A DNA stretch of 64,000 nt, from contig CAVSSL010000010.1 of assembly GCA_963730585.1 (NCBI GenBank), positions 620,001-684,000 of the forward strand, read 5' to 3'. Positions 35,166 through 44,363 of the stretch are shown piece after piece; positions within the stretch are counted from its first letter, which is position 1, and every line of letters starts with the position of its first letter. Source of the stretch: Pedococcus_A sp963730585. GTDB taxonomy: Bacteria; Actinomycetota; Actinomycetes; Actinomycetales; Dermatophilaceae. The notes below the pieces were generated by a model. The model had not been told where the DNA came from. It worked only from the letters and a program-made list of their open reading frames with translations, and did not search any database. A program made the translations under genes and the position numbers.

Positions 35166-37998
35166 TCAGCCGGCGGCGTCCGTGTGGCCGGCCTGACCCG
35201 GCGCCTCGCCAGCCTGGTCCTGCGCGTCGTGGCCAAGAAGGCGCAGCTCGCGGGCCCTCCGCACGGCCGCGTTGCGGCGGTTCACGTCGAGCTTGCGGAG
35301 GATGTTGCGCACGTGGGTGCGCACGGTGTTCACCGAGATGAACATCCTTCCGGCGATCTCCTCGGTGGTCAGCAGCTCCTCCAGGTGTCCCAGGACCTCC
35401 AGCTCCTTGGCCGTGAGCTCCTCCACCGGCCCGGGTGGGCCGTCCCGGCGCGTGGTGGGGTGACCCTGGCCCATGGCGTGGTGACCCTGGCCCGTCGTGG
35501 GGTGCGCCTCGTGACCGGCCTCTGGGGCCAGGCCGCCGGAGCGGCCCTGGAGCCAGGCGTGTTCCCGCATCAGACCCGGCTCGGAGCTCATGAGCCGGTG
35601 CACGACCGGTCCGCCCTCGCGGAACGGTCGACGCATCGCCTCGGGAGCGGCGAGTCGCAGTGAGCGCTCCAGGGCCGCGCGGGCCCGGCCCGGCGCGTGG
35701 TGGTGCAGGTCCCGCGCGCCCTCGGCCAGCAGGGCCGTGACCTCCGACTGGAGGCTCGCGGGGTGGCGCCGCAGGTGCGCCAGCCGGTCCTCGACCGCGG
35801 CGAACTCGCCCTGCTCTGCGAACGCCGCTGCCGCAACGGCGGCCGCCTGAGGTCGGTCCTGCTGGGCCACGGCGTCCAGCGCGGCCAGGGTGACCTCCGT
35901 GCGGCCGCTGGCCACCCCCAGCTTGGCAGTCTCGAGCCGCAGCAGGTCAGCCAGCCACGGGTCGGTCGGCGCTGTGGCTTCTGCCGCGGTGTCCAGCCGT
36001 GCGAGAGCGGACTGCAGGTCGCCGCTGGCACGCTCGGAGCCCGCAAGGACGCTCTCCAGCAGGGCCCGGCAGAGTGGGTGACCGCACAGCGCGGGCGAGG
36101 CGCCGGCCACGGAGGCGTGGTGCCGCGCGTCCTTGGGGTGGCAGCGCTGAAGGGCGGTGGTGCCGAGGGCGAGGTGCGCGGCCGCCTCGCCGTGGCACAC
36201 CGCCGTCGACCGTTTCCCGTCGGCCAGTGCGAGCGACTCCTCGGCAGTGCGGGAGGCGCGGGCGAGGTGGCCCTCGAGGGCATCGGCGAGGGCGAGGTGC
36301 CCGAGGATGTCCGCCCGTATGCCGGGTGTCACGTCCCCAGCGCTGAGGGCCAGGCTGTCGACGAAGACGGCCCGCGCCCGGCGCAGGTCACCCTGGCGCA
36401 TCGCCGAGATGCCCTGGCAGCGGTGGAGCAGGGCGAGCAGACCGGGGCTGCCCCTGCCGAGGGGGCCTCCCAGCGACTGCCCCAGCGTTCGTTCGGCCTC
36501 GTTGGCCAGGTGCGCCGCCTGCTCGGCGCTGTCGGCCATGGTGGCCCGTGCCGCATCCATGACGGCGATGGCGGCCACGACCGCGGGCGGGGCGCCGTTC
36601 CCGCCCGCCTCGCCGGGGGCACCCGTCGCGGCGGCCGCCTGGCACGCGGCCCGGGCACCGACCAGCTCTCGCGCACACGTGTGCGCGTCACCCTGCGCGA
36701 GCGCCACGGCGGCGCGCACGGTGCAGGCCTGCGGTGTCGCGAGGTGGCGGGGGAGCCGGGTCGCCGCAGCCCAGGTCGGCCCGGCCAGGGCGCCCTCCGA
36801 GAGCAGCACGCTCACGCGGTCGGAGGCGACGAGCAGGGAGGCCACCTCGGGCCACGCCTGGATGGCTGCCAGGTGCGCGAGGGCCCGGTCCGGCAAGCCC
36901 TCGCGCTCGCACCAGGCTGCCGCGGTCGCGTGCAGCTCGGCCCAGCGCTCCGGCCGCTCGTAGGCCAGCTGGGCCTGCAGGAGCTCCTTGAAGAAGGGGT
37001 AGAAGCGGTAGCAGCCCGGCTGACCGGGCACCGGCTCGGCGAAGGTGTTGAGGTGCGACAGGCCCGCCAGGAGCTGGCGCGCCTCGGGGCCGCACAGCTC
37101 GGCCACGAGGGCGGGGGAGAGCACGTCGGCCACCGAGCTCTCGAGCAGGAAGCTGCGGATCTCCGGCGTCCTGGACGTCGAGGACCTCGCCCAGGAGGTA
37201 CTCGTTGACGTCGACACCCTGCGTGACGCTGGAGGCAGCAGGGCGACCAGTCCCGCCGTCATCTGCCAGCACCCGCGCCGCGAAGCGCAGGCCTGCCCCC
37301 CAACCCCTGACCCGGCCGTTGACCGCGTGCAGCGACTCCTCGTCGAGGTCGACGCCTGCGCCGTGGAGGAGGGCCGCGGCCTCATCGTCCGTGAACGCGA
37401 GGTCCGCGACCCGCACCTCGGCCAGGGAGTCCTCGAGCCGGTAGCGGTAGAGCGGTAGCACGGGGTCCACCCGCGTCACGAGTACGAGTCCCAGCCGACC
37501 GAAGGAGTGCTCGAGCAGGAAGTGCAGGTCGCGCGCCTCGTCGGGTCGCACCAGCTCGTAGCCGTCGAGGACGACGGTGAGGCGGTGCGGTGCCGAGGCG
37601 ATGCCCTCCGCGACGGCGGTCAGCTGCGAGCGCGAGATGTCGAGGGTTCCGCTGGGGCTTCGGTGGAGGTCGGGCACGGCCACCCCCAACCGTGCCAGGC
37701 AGCTGAGGAGGTCGGGCCACAGCGAGGCGTCATCGTCCTCGAAGGTCACCCATCCCGTGGGCACCCGCAGCACGAGCCGGCGGGCCCAGTCGGCGACGAG
37801 CGTGGTCTTGCCGGTGCCGGCCGGGGCGCTGACGAGGGTCAGGGTCGTGTGCTCGGCCCGCGTGAGAGAGGACAGGAGGCGGGGGCGACGGACGTGTGGT
37901 GACGTCAGCTCCGGGATGCCGAACCTCGCGGCGGTCAGCAGCGAGCGTGTGGCCACGGCCGGTCTGCGGCTGCTCTCTCCAGCGGGCGTCGAGGGCAC
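35166..37998 (-). CDS. MalT-like large LuxR regulator (LAL family), frameshifted in the middle
   Basis: About 943 aa. The N-terminal STAND ATPase has Walker A SAPAGTGKTTLVADWARR (about residue 55) and Walker B-like LTVVLDGYELV. A winged-helix region, TPR-type repeats (about 380-800) and the C-terminal LuxR HTH (LTAKELEVLGHLEELLTTEE then IAGRMFISVNTVRTHVRNIL) follow. LAL regulators are ATP-dependent activators responding to a small ligand. A 1-nt break at about 37161-37180 separates VLDVQD from PEIRSFLLESS. GTG 37998 has AAAGGG upstream. Its position among six shared palindromes makes it their likely binding protein. Confidence 0.88.
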
Positions 37999-38211
37999 AG
38001 TGCCACGCCCTTTCTCCCCCGCCTGCTCAAGTGGATGGGGCGCTCGTGACGCCACCTTCAGGCTAGGCAGGGGAGGAGGGGACGGCCATGAGTACTTGGA
38101 GGGGGAGGGCGGGGCCCTAGGTCCCGCTGTCACCTAGTCGTCTTGTAGTCCTCTGGAGTGAGGCCGACTACGCCATCGGTGTGGGGAGCGGGGATTGGCG
38201 GGTGCACGGCG

Positions 38212-38245
38212 AAGGCCCCCGCGTGCACCGGGACGCGGGGGCCTT
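38212..38245. terminator. Hairpin terminator
   Basis: AAGGCCCCCGCG (38212-38223) pairs with CGCGGGGGCCTT (38234-38245), 12 bp with a 10-nt loop, 22 nt after the end of the minus-strand PLDc_N/SHOCT gene. It is symmetric enough to work both ways. The rest of the 270-nt gap (37999-38267) shows nothing else I can assign. Confidence 0.65.
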
Positions 38246-38267
38246 GCTCGGAGCCGGACAACGGAGG

Positions 38268-38645
38268 TCAGGCCAGGGCCTTCTCCTTGAGGCGCTCGTA
38301 CTCCGCCTGCGAGATCTCCCCGGCGTCGAGCATCCGTCGGGCCTGCGCCACCTGGTCGACCGGATCGGTCTTGGCAGCCACCTCGCGGATGTAGGCCTCC
38401 TGCTGCTTCTGCATGCTCTTCGCCTCCTGCATGGACCTCTCGGACATCCCGCGGCCGCGGGCCACGAGGTAGATCAGGGCGGTCAGGAACGGAAGGAAGA
38501 TGAGGGCGAGGACCCACACGGCCTTGGCGAAGCCCCCGGTCTCGCGGTCACGGAACAGGTCCGTGAGGATCGAGAACATGACCATGAGGTAGGCCACGAA
38601 CGCGAAGCTGATGATGATGAACCAGACAACGTCCCAGAAATCCAT
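38268..38645 (-). CDS. PLDc_N plus SHOCT domain membrane protein
   Basis: 125 aa. Two helices (VVWFIIISFAFVAYLMVMFS, about residues 5-25, and AVWVLALIFLPFLTALIYLV, about 40-60) form the phospholipase D nuclease N-terminal (PLDc_N) membrane module. The C-terminal SHOCT motif is MLDAGEISQAEYERLKEKAL (about 104-124). SHOCT ends are thought to mediate oligomerisation. ATG 38645 has AAGGAG. Operator site 4 lies 97 nt upstream, tying it to the LAL regulon. Confidence 0.85.
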   Translation of the reverse strand: MDFWDVVWFIIISFAFVAYLMVMFSILTDLFRDRETGGFAKAVWVLALIFLPFLTALIYLVARGRGMSERSMQEAKSMQKQQEAYIREVAAKTDPVDQVAQARRMLDAGEISQAEYERLKEKALA

Positions 38646-38742
38646 TTCCAGGCTCCTTTTCCTTTGCAACCGGCCCTCAGCGGGGCCTCGCGAGAGAGGG
38701 CTCTCTCACCCTTGAGTCTGATGACGGCATCCGGGCCTCACC

Positions 38743-38759
38743 TCATCTGCGAGGGGTGA
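38743..38759 (-). promoter_or_regulatory. Operator site 4, TCATCT-N4-GGGGTGA (weaker match)
   Basis: TCATCTGCGAGGGGTGA keeps the full right arm and spacing, with two changes in the left arm. It lies between the lipoprotein gene end (38784) and ATG 38645. Confidence 0.45.
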
Positions 38760-38783
38760 CTTCGCCCGGCTACGTCCTTCGCC

Positions 38784-39212
38784 TCAACAGCTGGCCTGGA
38801 GTGCGGCCTGGAGGTCGAGGAACGCGTTCTTCAGCTCGCCCACGTTGAGCCGGGCTGCGGCGATGGTCTCCTCGGAAGGGTTTGCCACCGCCGCGTCGAC
38901 GGTCGTCTTCAGCTCGCCTCCCTGCTTCTTGACCTCGGTGATCTGGGGCTCGAACTGCTGCTTGGCCGTGGTGGAGAGCTGGTCGATGTCGTCGCGGATG
39001 GCCTGCAGCTTGGGTTTGACGCCTTCGATTCCCGCGGCCTTGACATCGGTGTCCTTCAGGGCCTGCATCGACGCCGCCAGCTGGTCAAGGTCCTGGCAGA
39101 ACGCCGGTGGCTCCGCTCCGCCGCACCCCACCAGACCGACCGGCACCAGCGCGAGCCAGACGACAGCTGCCGCCAGGGGGCCAGCGCCTTTCATCAACCC
39201 AGTGCTTCTCAT
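38784..39212 (-). CDS. Hypothetical lipoprotein
   Basis: 142 aa from ATG 39212 (MRSTGLMKGAG; ATG 39194 is also possible). Signal AAAVVWLALVPVGLVGC ends in the lipobox with Cys about residue 29. The mature part is helical with FCQDLDQLAASMQALKDTDV near the start and a final LQASC, so two cysteines may bridge the ends. No family is recognised. Divergent from the 481-aa membrane protein, with operator site 5 between them. Both may respond to the LAL regulator. Confidence 0.75.
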   Translation of the reverse strand: MRSTGLMKGAGPLAAAVVWLALVPVGLVGCGGAEPPAFCQDLDQLAASMQALKDTDVKAAGIEGVKPKLQAIRDDIDQLSTTAKQQFEPQITEVKKQGGELKTTVDAAVANPSEETIAAARLNVGELKNAFLDLQAALQASC

Positions 39213-39276
39213 GGCTTCGGTGCTCGGTCTGGTGCGTCTCATGGCCTCAGGCTCGCGACGAGCGGCCACGGCGGCA

Positions 39277-39293
39277 TCACCCGTCCGGGGTGA
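39277..39293. promoter_or_regulatory. Operator site 5, TCACCC-N4-GGGGTGA, divergent region
   Basis: TCACCCGTCCGGGGTGA sits 82 nt before ATG 39376 (plus) and 64 nt before ATG 39212 (minus), so one site could serve both genes. Confidence 0.65.
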
Positions 39294-39375
39294 TGTCTGC
39301 CGCGGGCTCCCGGGTGACGGTGAAGAAGCACCGACACCGATGCGACCGATTCCCTATGCGCAGGAAGGGTGCGAC

Positions 39376-40821
39376 ATGGACGACAGCACAGAGGCCGAGC
39401 GGCTCCGCGCTCGAGTGGCCGAGCTGGAGGGGGAGCTCCACGCGGGGAAGGGGTCTGCCGCGCCGGCGGCGCGGCCGCGCATGCGTTCCCGCTGGTATGC
39501 CGTCGGGTCGGCGGTGCTGCTGGCGCTCGCCTGCGTCCTGGCACCGCTGTCCGCGACCGCGGTGTGGGCCAGTACCCAGGTCTCCGACACCGACCAGTAC
39601 GTGCAGACCGTGGCCCCGCTCGCCGACGACCCGGCCGTCCAGGCCGCGGTCGCGAACAACGTCACGAACGCCGTGATCGAGTCGCTCGACGTCGAGGGCT
39701 TCACCAGGGAGGCGCTGCAGACCCTGTCGCAGCAGCCGAACGTGCCGCCGCGGGTGGCCGCCGCCCTGCCCGGCCTGGCGGTGCCCATCGCCAACGGTGT
39801 CGAGAGCTTCACCCGCACGCAGGTGACCCGCTTGGTGCAGAGCCCGCAGTTCGCCGCGCTGTGGGAGCGTGTGAACACGGTCGCCCACGAGCAGCTCGTC
39901 ACGCTCCTGGAGGGCAACGAGGGCGGGGCGGTCAGCGCGCAGGGCGACACGGTGACGCTGAACCTCGCCCCGATCATCGACCAGGTGAAGACCAGGCTGG
40001 TGGCTGAGGGGTTCACCCTGGCCGAGCGCATCCCGACGGTCGACCGGTCCTTCGTCCTCGTGCAGTCCGAGTCGGTGACCAAGGGGCAGGCGGCCTACCG
40101 GCTGCTGAACACCCTGGGCGTCTGGCTGCCGGTCATCGCGCTCGTCCTGTTCGCCGGTGGCGTGCTGCTGGCGGGTGACCGGCGGCGGGCTGTCGTGCGC
40201 GGGTCGCTCGGCGTGGCCGGCGCCGTCCTGGTGCTCGGTGTCGCCCTGTCGGTCGCGCGGATCGCCTACGTGGACGCGGTGCCACCGGACGCGTTGAGCG
40301 AGGAGGCGGCGGGAAACATCTTCGACACCCTCGTGCGCTTCCTGCGGACCGGCCTGCGCAGCGTCGCGGTGCTCGCGCTGCTGGTGGCGCTGGGAGCCTT
40401 TCTCTTCGGGCCGTCCGCGGCGGCCACGCGCACCCGCACCGCCCTGCGGTCGGGTATCGGTTCGGCTCGGACCGGCGCGGAGTCGGCGGGCTGGCGGGCC
40501 GGACGGGTCGGCCCCTGGGTCCTGGCCCACACCCGGGTGCTGCGCGCCGGGGTCTTCCTCGCAGCCGGCCTCGTCCTGCTGTTCTGGACCCGGCCGACGG
40601 TGGTGGTCGTCGTGGTGACGGCAGTGCTCGTCGGCGTCGGGCTCGTCCTCATCGAGTTCCTCGGCACGCCTCCTCCACCGCCCCAGGTCGTTCCCGGGGC
40701 GGAGGCTGGGGTGGAGCCCGGAGTCCCTGAGCCCGGAGCTGCAGTCACCGGTGCGGGCCAGCCGAGTGAGGCCACGGACCGCGACATTCACCTCAGCGAC
40801 AAGGGCCCGGGGTCGTCCTGA
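39376..40821 (+). CDS. Hypothetical integral membrane protein
   Basis: 481 aa. A short coiled N-terminus (DSTEAERLRARVAELEGELH), a first helix (SAVLLALACVLAPLSATAVW, about residues 44-63), then a large extracytoplasmic domain (about 65-235) beginning VSDTDQYVQTVAPLADDPAV. Further helices follow (GVWLPVIALVLFAGGVLLAG, GVAGAVLVLGVALSVARIAY, and two more near 400-430) and a Pro/Glu-rich tail. The layout is common in actinobacteria but without known function. ATG 39376 has AGGAAGGG. Operator site 5 is upstream. Confidence 0.82.
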   Translation: MDDSTEAERLRARVAELEGELHAGKGSAAPAARPRMRSRWYAVGSAVLLALACVLAPLSATAVWASTQVSDTDQYVQTVAPLADDPAVQAAVANNVTNAVIESLDVEGFTREALQTLSQQPNVPPRVAAALPGLAVPIANGVESFTRTQVTRLVQSPQFAALWERVNTVAHEQLVTLLEGNEGGAVSAQGDTVTLNLAPIIDQVKTRLVAEGFTLAERIPTVDRSFVLVQSESVTKGQAAYRLLNTLGVWLPVIALVLFAGGVLLAGDRRRAVVRGSLGVAGAVLVLGVALSVARIAYVDAVPPDALSEEAAGNIFDTLVRFLRTGLRSVAVLALLVALGAFLFGPSAAATRTRTALRSGIGSARTGAESAGWRAGRVGPWVLAHTRVLRAGVFLAAGLVLLFWTRPTVVVVVVTAVLVGVGLVLIEFLGTPPPPPQVVPGAEAGVEPGVPEPGAAVTGAGQPSEATDRDIHLSDKGPGSS

Positions 40822-40843
40822 CCGGGGTGCCGCTCAGCGCGGA

Positions 40844-40860
40844 TCACCCCACAGGGGTGA
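40844..40860 (+). promoter_or_regulatory. Operator site 6, perfect TCACCCC-N3-GGGGTGA
   Basis: TCACCCCACAGGGGTGA is the most symmetric copy. It lies 85 nt before the first gene of the DUF7144-DUF6325-SHOCT-DUF7144 operon. A possible -10 (CATACA within GGCATACAAC) follows about 20 nt later. Confidence 0.65.
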
Positions 40861-40945
40861 GGCACGGCGGCGACCGCACGGCATACAACGGCAGTGTCAG
40901 ACAAAGTCAGCGCGCCCGAGGCGCGCACATCGGACGGAGGCCACC

Positions 40946-41395
40946 ATGGCAACCACCACTCCGGGTCGGGCCACCGCCAGCACCCGCGAATACAGCGCGG
41001 GCGCCGTGGGGGTGACCGTCTTCGCCGGAATCTTGATGATCATGACCGGCGTCTTCCACGCCATCCAGGGCATCGTCGCCCTGGTCAACGACCAGTTCTT
41101 CGTCGTGGGCAAGGAGTACGTCTTCGAGTTCGACATGACCGGCTGGGGCTGGGCGCACCTGGTGCTCGGCGTCGTCGTCGCCACCGCGGGCTTCTTCCTG
41201 TTCCAAGGAGCCACGTGGGCACGCACCGTCGCCGTCATCGCGGCGTCGCTCAGCATCATCGCCAACTTCCTGTGGATGCCCTACTACCCGATCTGGAGCC
41301 TGACGGTCATCGCCTTCGACGTGTTCGTCATCTGGGCCGTCACGATGCACGGCCGGGACATCCTCCAGGCGGGCGAGATGCCGGCCGGGAAGTAA
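40946..41395 (+). CDS. DUF7144 family membrane protein (copy 1)
   Basis: 149 aa, four helices: VFAGILMIMTGVFHAIQGIV, GWAHLVLGVVVATAGFFLFQ, TVAVIAASLSIIANFLWMPY and IWSLTVIAFDVFVIWAVTMH. The motif FHAIQGIVALVNDQFF and the end NFLWMPYYPIWSL are shared with the gene at 42315, its paralog. Function unknown. ATG 40946 has GGAGG. It is first in an operon of four small genes controlled by operator site 6. Confidence 0.88.
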   Translation: MATTTPGRATASTREYSAGAVGVTVFAGILMIMTGVFHAIQGIVALVNDQFFVVGKEYVFEFDMTGWGWAHLVLGVVVATAGFFLFQGATWARTVAVIAASLSIIANFLWMPYYPIWSLTVIAFDVFVIWAVTMHGRDILQAGEMPAGK

Positions 41396-41453
41396 CCGCC
41401 GGGACACCACATCCCTTCCAACAGACGCATCCCTTCAACAGAGAGAGGCCACC

Positions 41454-41924
41454 GTGACCTCGACCGTACCGACGAGCACAGCGTCCGACGTCCACGGACC
41501 CGTCGACTTCGTCCTCCTCGAGTTCCCCCGCGACCGGCTGACCGGCGAGGCCAGCCAGGCGCTCGCCGACCTCATCGAGAGCGGCGTCATCCGCCTCTAC
41601 GACCTGCTGGTCATCAGCAAGGACGCGGAGGGCGGCGTGGAGGTGCTCGAGCTCGGCGACCCGTCCGGGGTCGACGGCTTCGCGTACTTCTCCGGTGCCC
41701 GCAGCGGGCTGCTCGGTGACGAGGACGTGGAGGAGGCGGCGTCGGCGATGCAGCCGGGCACGGTGGCCGCCCTCATCGTCTACGAGAACAGCTGGGCCAT
41801 CCCGTTCGTCGCGGCTGCCCGTGACAGCGGCGGAGAGCTCATCGCCAGCGCGCGCATTCCCGCGCCCGTCGTCATGGAGGCCCTCGAGGCCCTCGAGGCA
41901 ACTGAGAGCAGCGAGAGCGCCTGA
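41454..41924 (+). CDS. DUF6325 family protein
   Basis: 156 aa, soluble. It reads GPVDFVLLEFPRDRLTGEAS, LADLIESGVIRLYDLLVISK, FAYFSGARSGLLGDEDVEEA and TVAALIVYENSWAIPFVAAA, matching the DUF6325 layout of two alpha/beta repeats. These proteins are regularly encoded with SHOCT and small membrane proteins in actinobacteria, suggesting a membrane-associated stress role, but none is proven to my knowledge. GTG 41454 has AGAGAGG. Confidence 0.85.
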   Translation: MTSTVPTSTASDVHGPVDFVLLEFPRDRLTGEASQALADLIESGVIRLYDLLVISKDAEGGVEVLELGDPSGVDGFAYFSGARSGLLGDEDVEEAASAMQPGTVAALIVYENSWAIPFVAAARDSGGELIASARIPAPVVMEALEALEATESSESA

Positions 41925-41934
41925 GGAGGACGCC

Positions 41935-42259
41935 ATGCCAGGACTGTTGCGAGGAGTGGCCCGCACGGCGGTCGTCGCCGGCACGGCAACGGCGGTGAGC
42001 GGACGCGTCCAGCGCCGCCAGGCCGAGAAGTACGCCGACCGCGACGCCCAGCATCTACGCCCATCGCGAGCAGGCGTACAACGAGCAGCAGGCGGCGGCC
42101 GCTCCACCGCCACCACCGGAGCCCGCAGCGGCGCCAGCGCCGGCAGCGGGCAGTGCCGACACGATCTCCCAGCTGAAGGAGCTCGCCGAGCTCAAGGCGC
42201 AGGGCATCCTGACCGACGAGGAGTTCGCCGCGCAGAAGGCGAAGATCCTCGGCGGCTGA
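41935..42259 (+). CDS. SHOCT domain protein, frameshifted
   Basis: About 107 aa. N-terminus MPGLLRGVARTAVVAGTATA has a short hydrophobic stretch, followed by an RRQAEKYADRDAQ coil. After a 1-nt break near 42050 the other frame continues YAHREQAYNEQQAAAAPPPP and ends in the SHOCT motif LKELAELKAQGILTDEEFAA plus QKAKILGG. ATG 41935 has GAGGAGG, 10 nt after the DUF6325 stop. The pairing of DUF6325 and SHOCT genes supports a shared membrane complex. Confidence 0.8.
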
Positions 42260-42314
42260 ACCAAGCCAGAGGAACGACGGCGCGGCCCCCGGGCCGCGCG
42301 GAAGAGAGGCTGTC

Positions 42315-42804
42315 ATGGCAGCCACGACCACACCGCAGGGATCGAGCACCGGCACCTCCAGGGCAACCGGCACGCCGGGACCACTCGTCGCGGCGGGCAG
42401 TCTTCATGGTCCTGGTCGGGGCGTTCCACGTCGTCCAGGGCGTGGTGGCGCTGGCCAACGACACCTTCTTCGAGGGCGGCAAGTCCTACTGGTTCCAGTG
42501 GGACGTGACGGCCTGGGCGTGGGTGCACCTCGGGCTGGGCGTCCTGGTGGCCGCCACCGGCGTCGCCCTGATGCGCAGCGCGGACTGGGCGCGCACGGTC
42601 GCGATGATCGTCGCGAACCTCAGCATCCTCGGGAGCTTCCTGTGGATGCCGCACTTCCCGGTCTGGAGCCTGGCGGTGCTCGCGCTCGACATCTTCATCC
42701 TCTACGCGGTGACGACGACGCGCCCGGCCCACCACGCGCCCCACGAGCAGGTCGAGGACGTGCCGGCGGGCTACCACACCCCGCCGCCGCCGATGACGTG
42801 GTGA
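42315..42804 (+). CDS. DUF7144 family membrane protein (copy 2), frameshifted
   Basis: About 162 aa. N-terminus MAATTTPQGSSTGTSRATGT in one frame, then from about 42395 in another: VFMVLVGAFHVVQGVVALAN, GVLVAATGVALMRSADWART, NLSILGSFLWMPHFPVWSLA and VLALDIFILYAVTTTRP. It is a clear paralog of the product of 40946-41395, sharing FHxxQGxVALxND and FLWMPxxPxWSL. The tail is HEQVEDVPAGYHTPPPPMTW. A GC-rich hairpin (GCGCGGCC at about 42281) lies between it and the SHOCT gene. Confidence 0.82.
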
Positions 42805-42888
42805 CCATGGCGTGGTGACCGACTGACGTGGTGACCGACTGACGGCGCCGGGGCCGGAGTGCCCCGGCGCGGTCCTAGACTCCACGGC

Positions 42889-44259
42889 GTGCACGGTTTC
42901 AAGGACGAGTCCCTCCACGCCCTCGGCCAAGCGGTCCTCAAGTACGCCGAGGACCGCCTCAAGCTCGACCCGGTGCCGCTCGACGGCCCCCGCAGCGAGG
43001 AGGAGCTGGACCGGATCGCCGGCCAGACCATCACGCCGGACGGCATCGGCGGCCTCGCGGCGCTGAGGCTCTTCGAGGAGGACCTGGCGCCGGCCTGCAT
43101 CTCCACGGACCACCCGCGCTACCTGAGCTTCATCCCCTGTGCGCCCACGGAGGCGTCGGCGATGTTCGACCTCGTCGTCGGCGCCTCGTCCATCTACGGC
43201 GGCTCCTGGCTCGAGGGCGCCGGCGCGGTGTACGCCGAGAACCAGGCCCTGCGCTGGATCGCCGACCTCGCCGGGTTCCCGGAGGGAGCCGGCGGCGTGT
43301 TCGTGCCCGGCGGCACGATCGGCAACCTGTCGGCGCTCGTCGCAGCGCGGGAGAAGGCCCGGGCCCGCGCCAAGCTCGAGGAGCGCACCGGTCCCGGGGC
43401 TCGGCCCTGGCGGGTCGCGGCGACCCTGGCCGCGCACTCGTCCATCGACTCGGCCTGCCAGGTGATGGACGCCGAGATGGTCGGCGTCCATGTGGACGAG
43501 AAGTGGCGGCTGACCGGCGACCGGCTGCGCGCGGTGCTGCTCGAGCACGGTCCCGAGACGTTCTTCGCGGTCGTCGCCACCAGTGGCACCACGAACTTCG
43601 GCATCATCGACGACCTCAAGTCGGTCGCCGAGGTCTGCCGGGAGTTCGGCATCTGGTTCCACGTCGACGGCGCCTACGGGGGAGCGGGCCTGGCGGCCCC
43701 CTCGGTGCGCCACCGCTACGAGGGCATCGAGCAGGCCGACTCGTTCATCGTCGACCCGCACAAGTGGCTCTTCGCGCCGTTCGACTGCTGCGCCCTGATC
43801 TACCGCGAGCCGGCCTGGGCCCGGGCCGCGCACACCCAGAAGGCGTCCTACCTCGACGTGCTCACCGAGGCGCCGGACTGGAACCCCACCGACTACGCGG
43901 TGGGCCTGACCCGGCGCGCTCGCGGCCTGCCGTTCTGGTTCTCCCTGGCCACCCACGGCACCCGCGCCTACACCGAGGCCATCGAGCGCACGCTCGAGGT
44001 GACCCGCTTCGCCGCCGAGGAGATCGCCCGGCGCGACTACGTCGAGGTGGTGCGCGAACCCGACCTGTCGGTGGTGGTCTTCCGCCGCCTCGGGTGGTCC
44101 CCGCGGGAGTACCAGGAGTGGTCCGACCGGTTGCTGGCCGACGAGTTCGCCTTCGTGGTGCCGACCTCGCACGACGGGGAGACCCTGACCCGGTTCGCGA
44201 TCGTCAACCCCAACACCTCCGAGGACGACATCCGGGCCATCCTCGACACCATGGCCTGA
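42889..44259 (+). CDS. PLP-dependent group II decarboxylase (aromatic amino acid/glutamate decarboxylase-like)
   Basis: 456 aa. Motifs: PRYLSFIPCAPTEASAMFDL, VFVPGGTIGNLSALVAAREK, AHSSIDSACQVM, WFHVDGAYGGAGLAAPSVRH and the Schiff-base Lys in DSFIVDPHKWLFAPFDCCAL (about residue 291). The group includes aromatic L-amino acid and glutamate decarboxylases; the substrate is not clear. TAGACT at 42876-42881 lies 7 nt before GTG 42889 (leaderless), separating it from the DUF7144 operon. Confidence 0.9.
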   Translation: MHGFKDESLHALGQAVLKYAEDRLKLDPVPLDGPRSEEELDRIAGQTITPDGIGGLAALRLFEEDLAPACISTDHPRYLSFIPCAPTEASAMFDLVVGASSIYGGSWLEGAGAVYAENQALRWIADLAGFPEGAGGVFVPGGTIGNLSALVAAREKARARAKLEERTGPGARPWRVAATLAAHSSIDSACQVMDAEMVGVHVDEKWRLTGDRLRAVLLEHGPETFFAVVATSGTTNFGIIDDLKSVAEVCREFGIWFHVDGAYGGAGLAAPSVRHRYEGIEQADSFIVDPHKWLFAPFDCCALIYREPAWARAAHTQKASYLDVLTEAPDWNPTDYAVGLTRRARGLPFWFSLATHGTRAYTEAIERTLEVTRFAAEEIARRDYVEVVREPDLSVVVFRRLGWSPREYQEWSDRLLADEFAFVVPTSHDGETLTRFAIVNPNTSEDDIRAILDTMA

Positions 44260-44363
44260 CGCCTGCGACAACACCGGGGCCTGCGCAGAATGTGCCTCGT
44301 GGTGCTGCTGTGACGGGTGGTTCCCGCGCCGCAGAAGCCGTCCCGCGAGTCTCCCAGAGCGGA

